DNA from: Microbacteriaceae bacterium | GTDB taxonomy: Bacteria > Actinomycetota > Actinomycetes > Actinomycetales > Microbacteriaceae | NCBI GenBank assembly: GCA_024639925.1 | Contig: JAHEGA010000017.1 | Location: 4,251 to 9,983, forward strand | DNA: 5,733 bases | Reading direction: 5' to 3' | In this document: piece after piece, positions 5,406-5,733 of the stretch | Numbering within the stretch: position 1 is the stretch's first letter | How the letters are laid out: every line of letters starts with the position of its first letter | Position numbers and translations under genes: made by a program | The notes under the pieces: model-generated | Database searches by the model: none | What the model saw: only the letters and a program-made list of their open reading frames with translations | Told to the model about the DNA's origin: nothing

Positions 5406-5733
5406 TGTTGTGTCTCCAACCAGGCGGCGATTTCTTCCGCGACGTCATTAACCGGGCGGTGGCTTGCGTCGAACACCCTGTCGGCCACTTCTTCGTACCA
5501 GGAGTTCCGCTCGGCGAGGAGTTTTTTCCAGGAATCCAGACCGTCGCGCAGCAAAGGACGCTTGCCGGGGTTGAGACGGTGCGCGACCGCTTCGGCTGAA
5601 ATGGCAATCATGGCCACGGGCACACTTTTCAGATCACGGCGGGTGTCGGGATTGATAATCGCGCCACCGCCGAGGGAAACCACCGCATCGCTCCGTAGGG
5701 CATCCACCACCGCTGTGCGTTCAAACTCGCGAA
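5402..5733 (-). CDS. aroK: Shikimate kinase, C-terminal part (5' end beyond the window)
   Basis: AroK phosphorylates shikimate with ATP. About 109 codons are visible, and the frame stays open to the window edge, so the first in-frame GTG inside (5708-5710) is not the start. Visible motifs are FRE-like REFE at the edge, the shikimate-binding SLGGGA (5660-5671 for GGGA), the LID region with HRLNPGKRPLL (RPLL at 5549-5560), and YEEVADRVFDAS before the C-terminal helix. Shikimate kinases have about 170 residues, so about 60 are missing, including the P-loop GxxGxGKS/T. Gluconate kinase-like relatives are ruled out by the GGGA and RPLL motifs together with the aroB neighbour. In related bacteria aroC often lies upstream, beyond this window. 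Confidence 0.95.
   Translation of the reverse strand, partial: REFERTAVVDALRSDAVVSLGGGAIINPDTRRDLKSVPVAMIAISAEAVAHRLNPGKRPLLRDGLDSWKKLLAERNSWYEEVADRVFDASHRPVNDVAEEIAAWLETQQ

Noticed and set aside
5708..5710. Start of a short 102-codon gene at the right edge
   Set aside because: The frame stays open upstream to the edge and the extra residues (REFERTA) fit shikimate kinase, so this GTG is an internal valine codon.
1..5733. Mobile elements, CRISPR, tRNA or rRNA genes, prophage
   Set aside because: The window is filled by conserved housekeeping genes with overlaps. I saw no direct repeats, transposase frames or structured RNA apart from the pyrR leader.

Overview
The window is a tightly packed run of housekeeping genes, all on the minus strand and so transcribed from right to left. 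Gene content, gene order, frequent GTG starts, moderately high GC and actinobacterial-type sequences (AroQ, EF-P, PyrR) point to an actinobacterium, probably Micrococcales/Microbacteriaceae. The many 4-bp start/stop overlaps and near absence of intergenic DNA suggest a compact genome. The genus cannot be fixed from the sequence alone.

In order of transcription: the 3' part of shikimate kinase aroK (cut by the right edge), 3-dehydroquinate synthase aroB, type II 3-dehydroquinate dehydratase aroQ, elongation factor P efp, transcription antitermination factor nusB, then after the only real gap (61 nt) pyrR, aspartate carbamoyltransferase pyrB, dihydroorotase pyrC, and the first ten codons of another gene at the left edge. 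The first block supplies chorismate precursors, efp helps ribosomes through proline stretches, nusB serves rRNA transcription, and pyrB and pyrC carry out steps 2 and 3 of UMP synthesis under the control of PyrR.

The most informative part is the pyrR leader, 2795-2855. It holds a near-perfect PyrR-binding loop (AGCCCTGTGAGGCT, 13 of 14 positions of the known consensus, with the one change preserving a base pair). An outer stem lies around this loop, in which CCTGCTTT can pair with the pyrR Shine-Dalgarno sequence AAAGGAGG. No U-tract terminator follows. This looks like translational repression by PyrR of the kind known in Mycobacterium smegmatis, not Bacillus-type transcription attenuation. 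A TATGAT -10 box sits where it would start the transcript just ahead of the outer stem. ATGA overlaps at pyrR/pyrB and pyrB/pyrC could carry the repression downstream by translational coupling.

There is no mobile element, CRISPR array, tRNA or rRNA gene visible, and no gene-free stretch longer than 61 nt. I see no wholly new system here; the region is well-known metabolism with one neat RNA control element.
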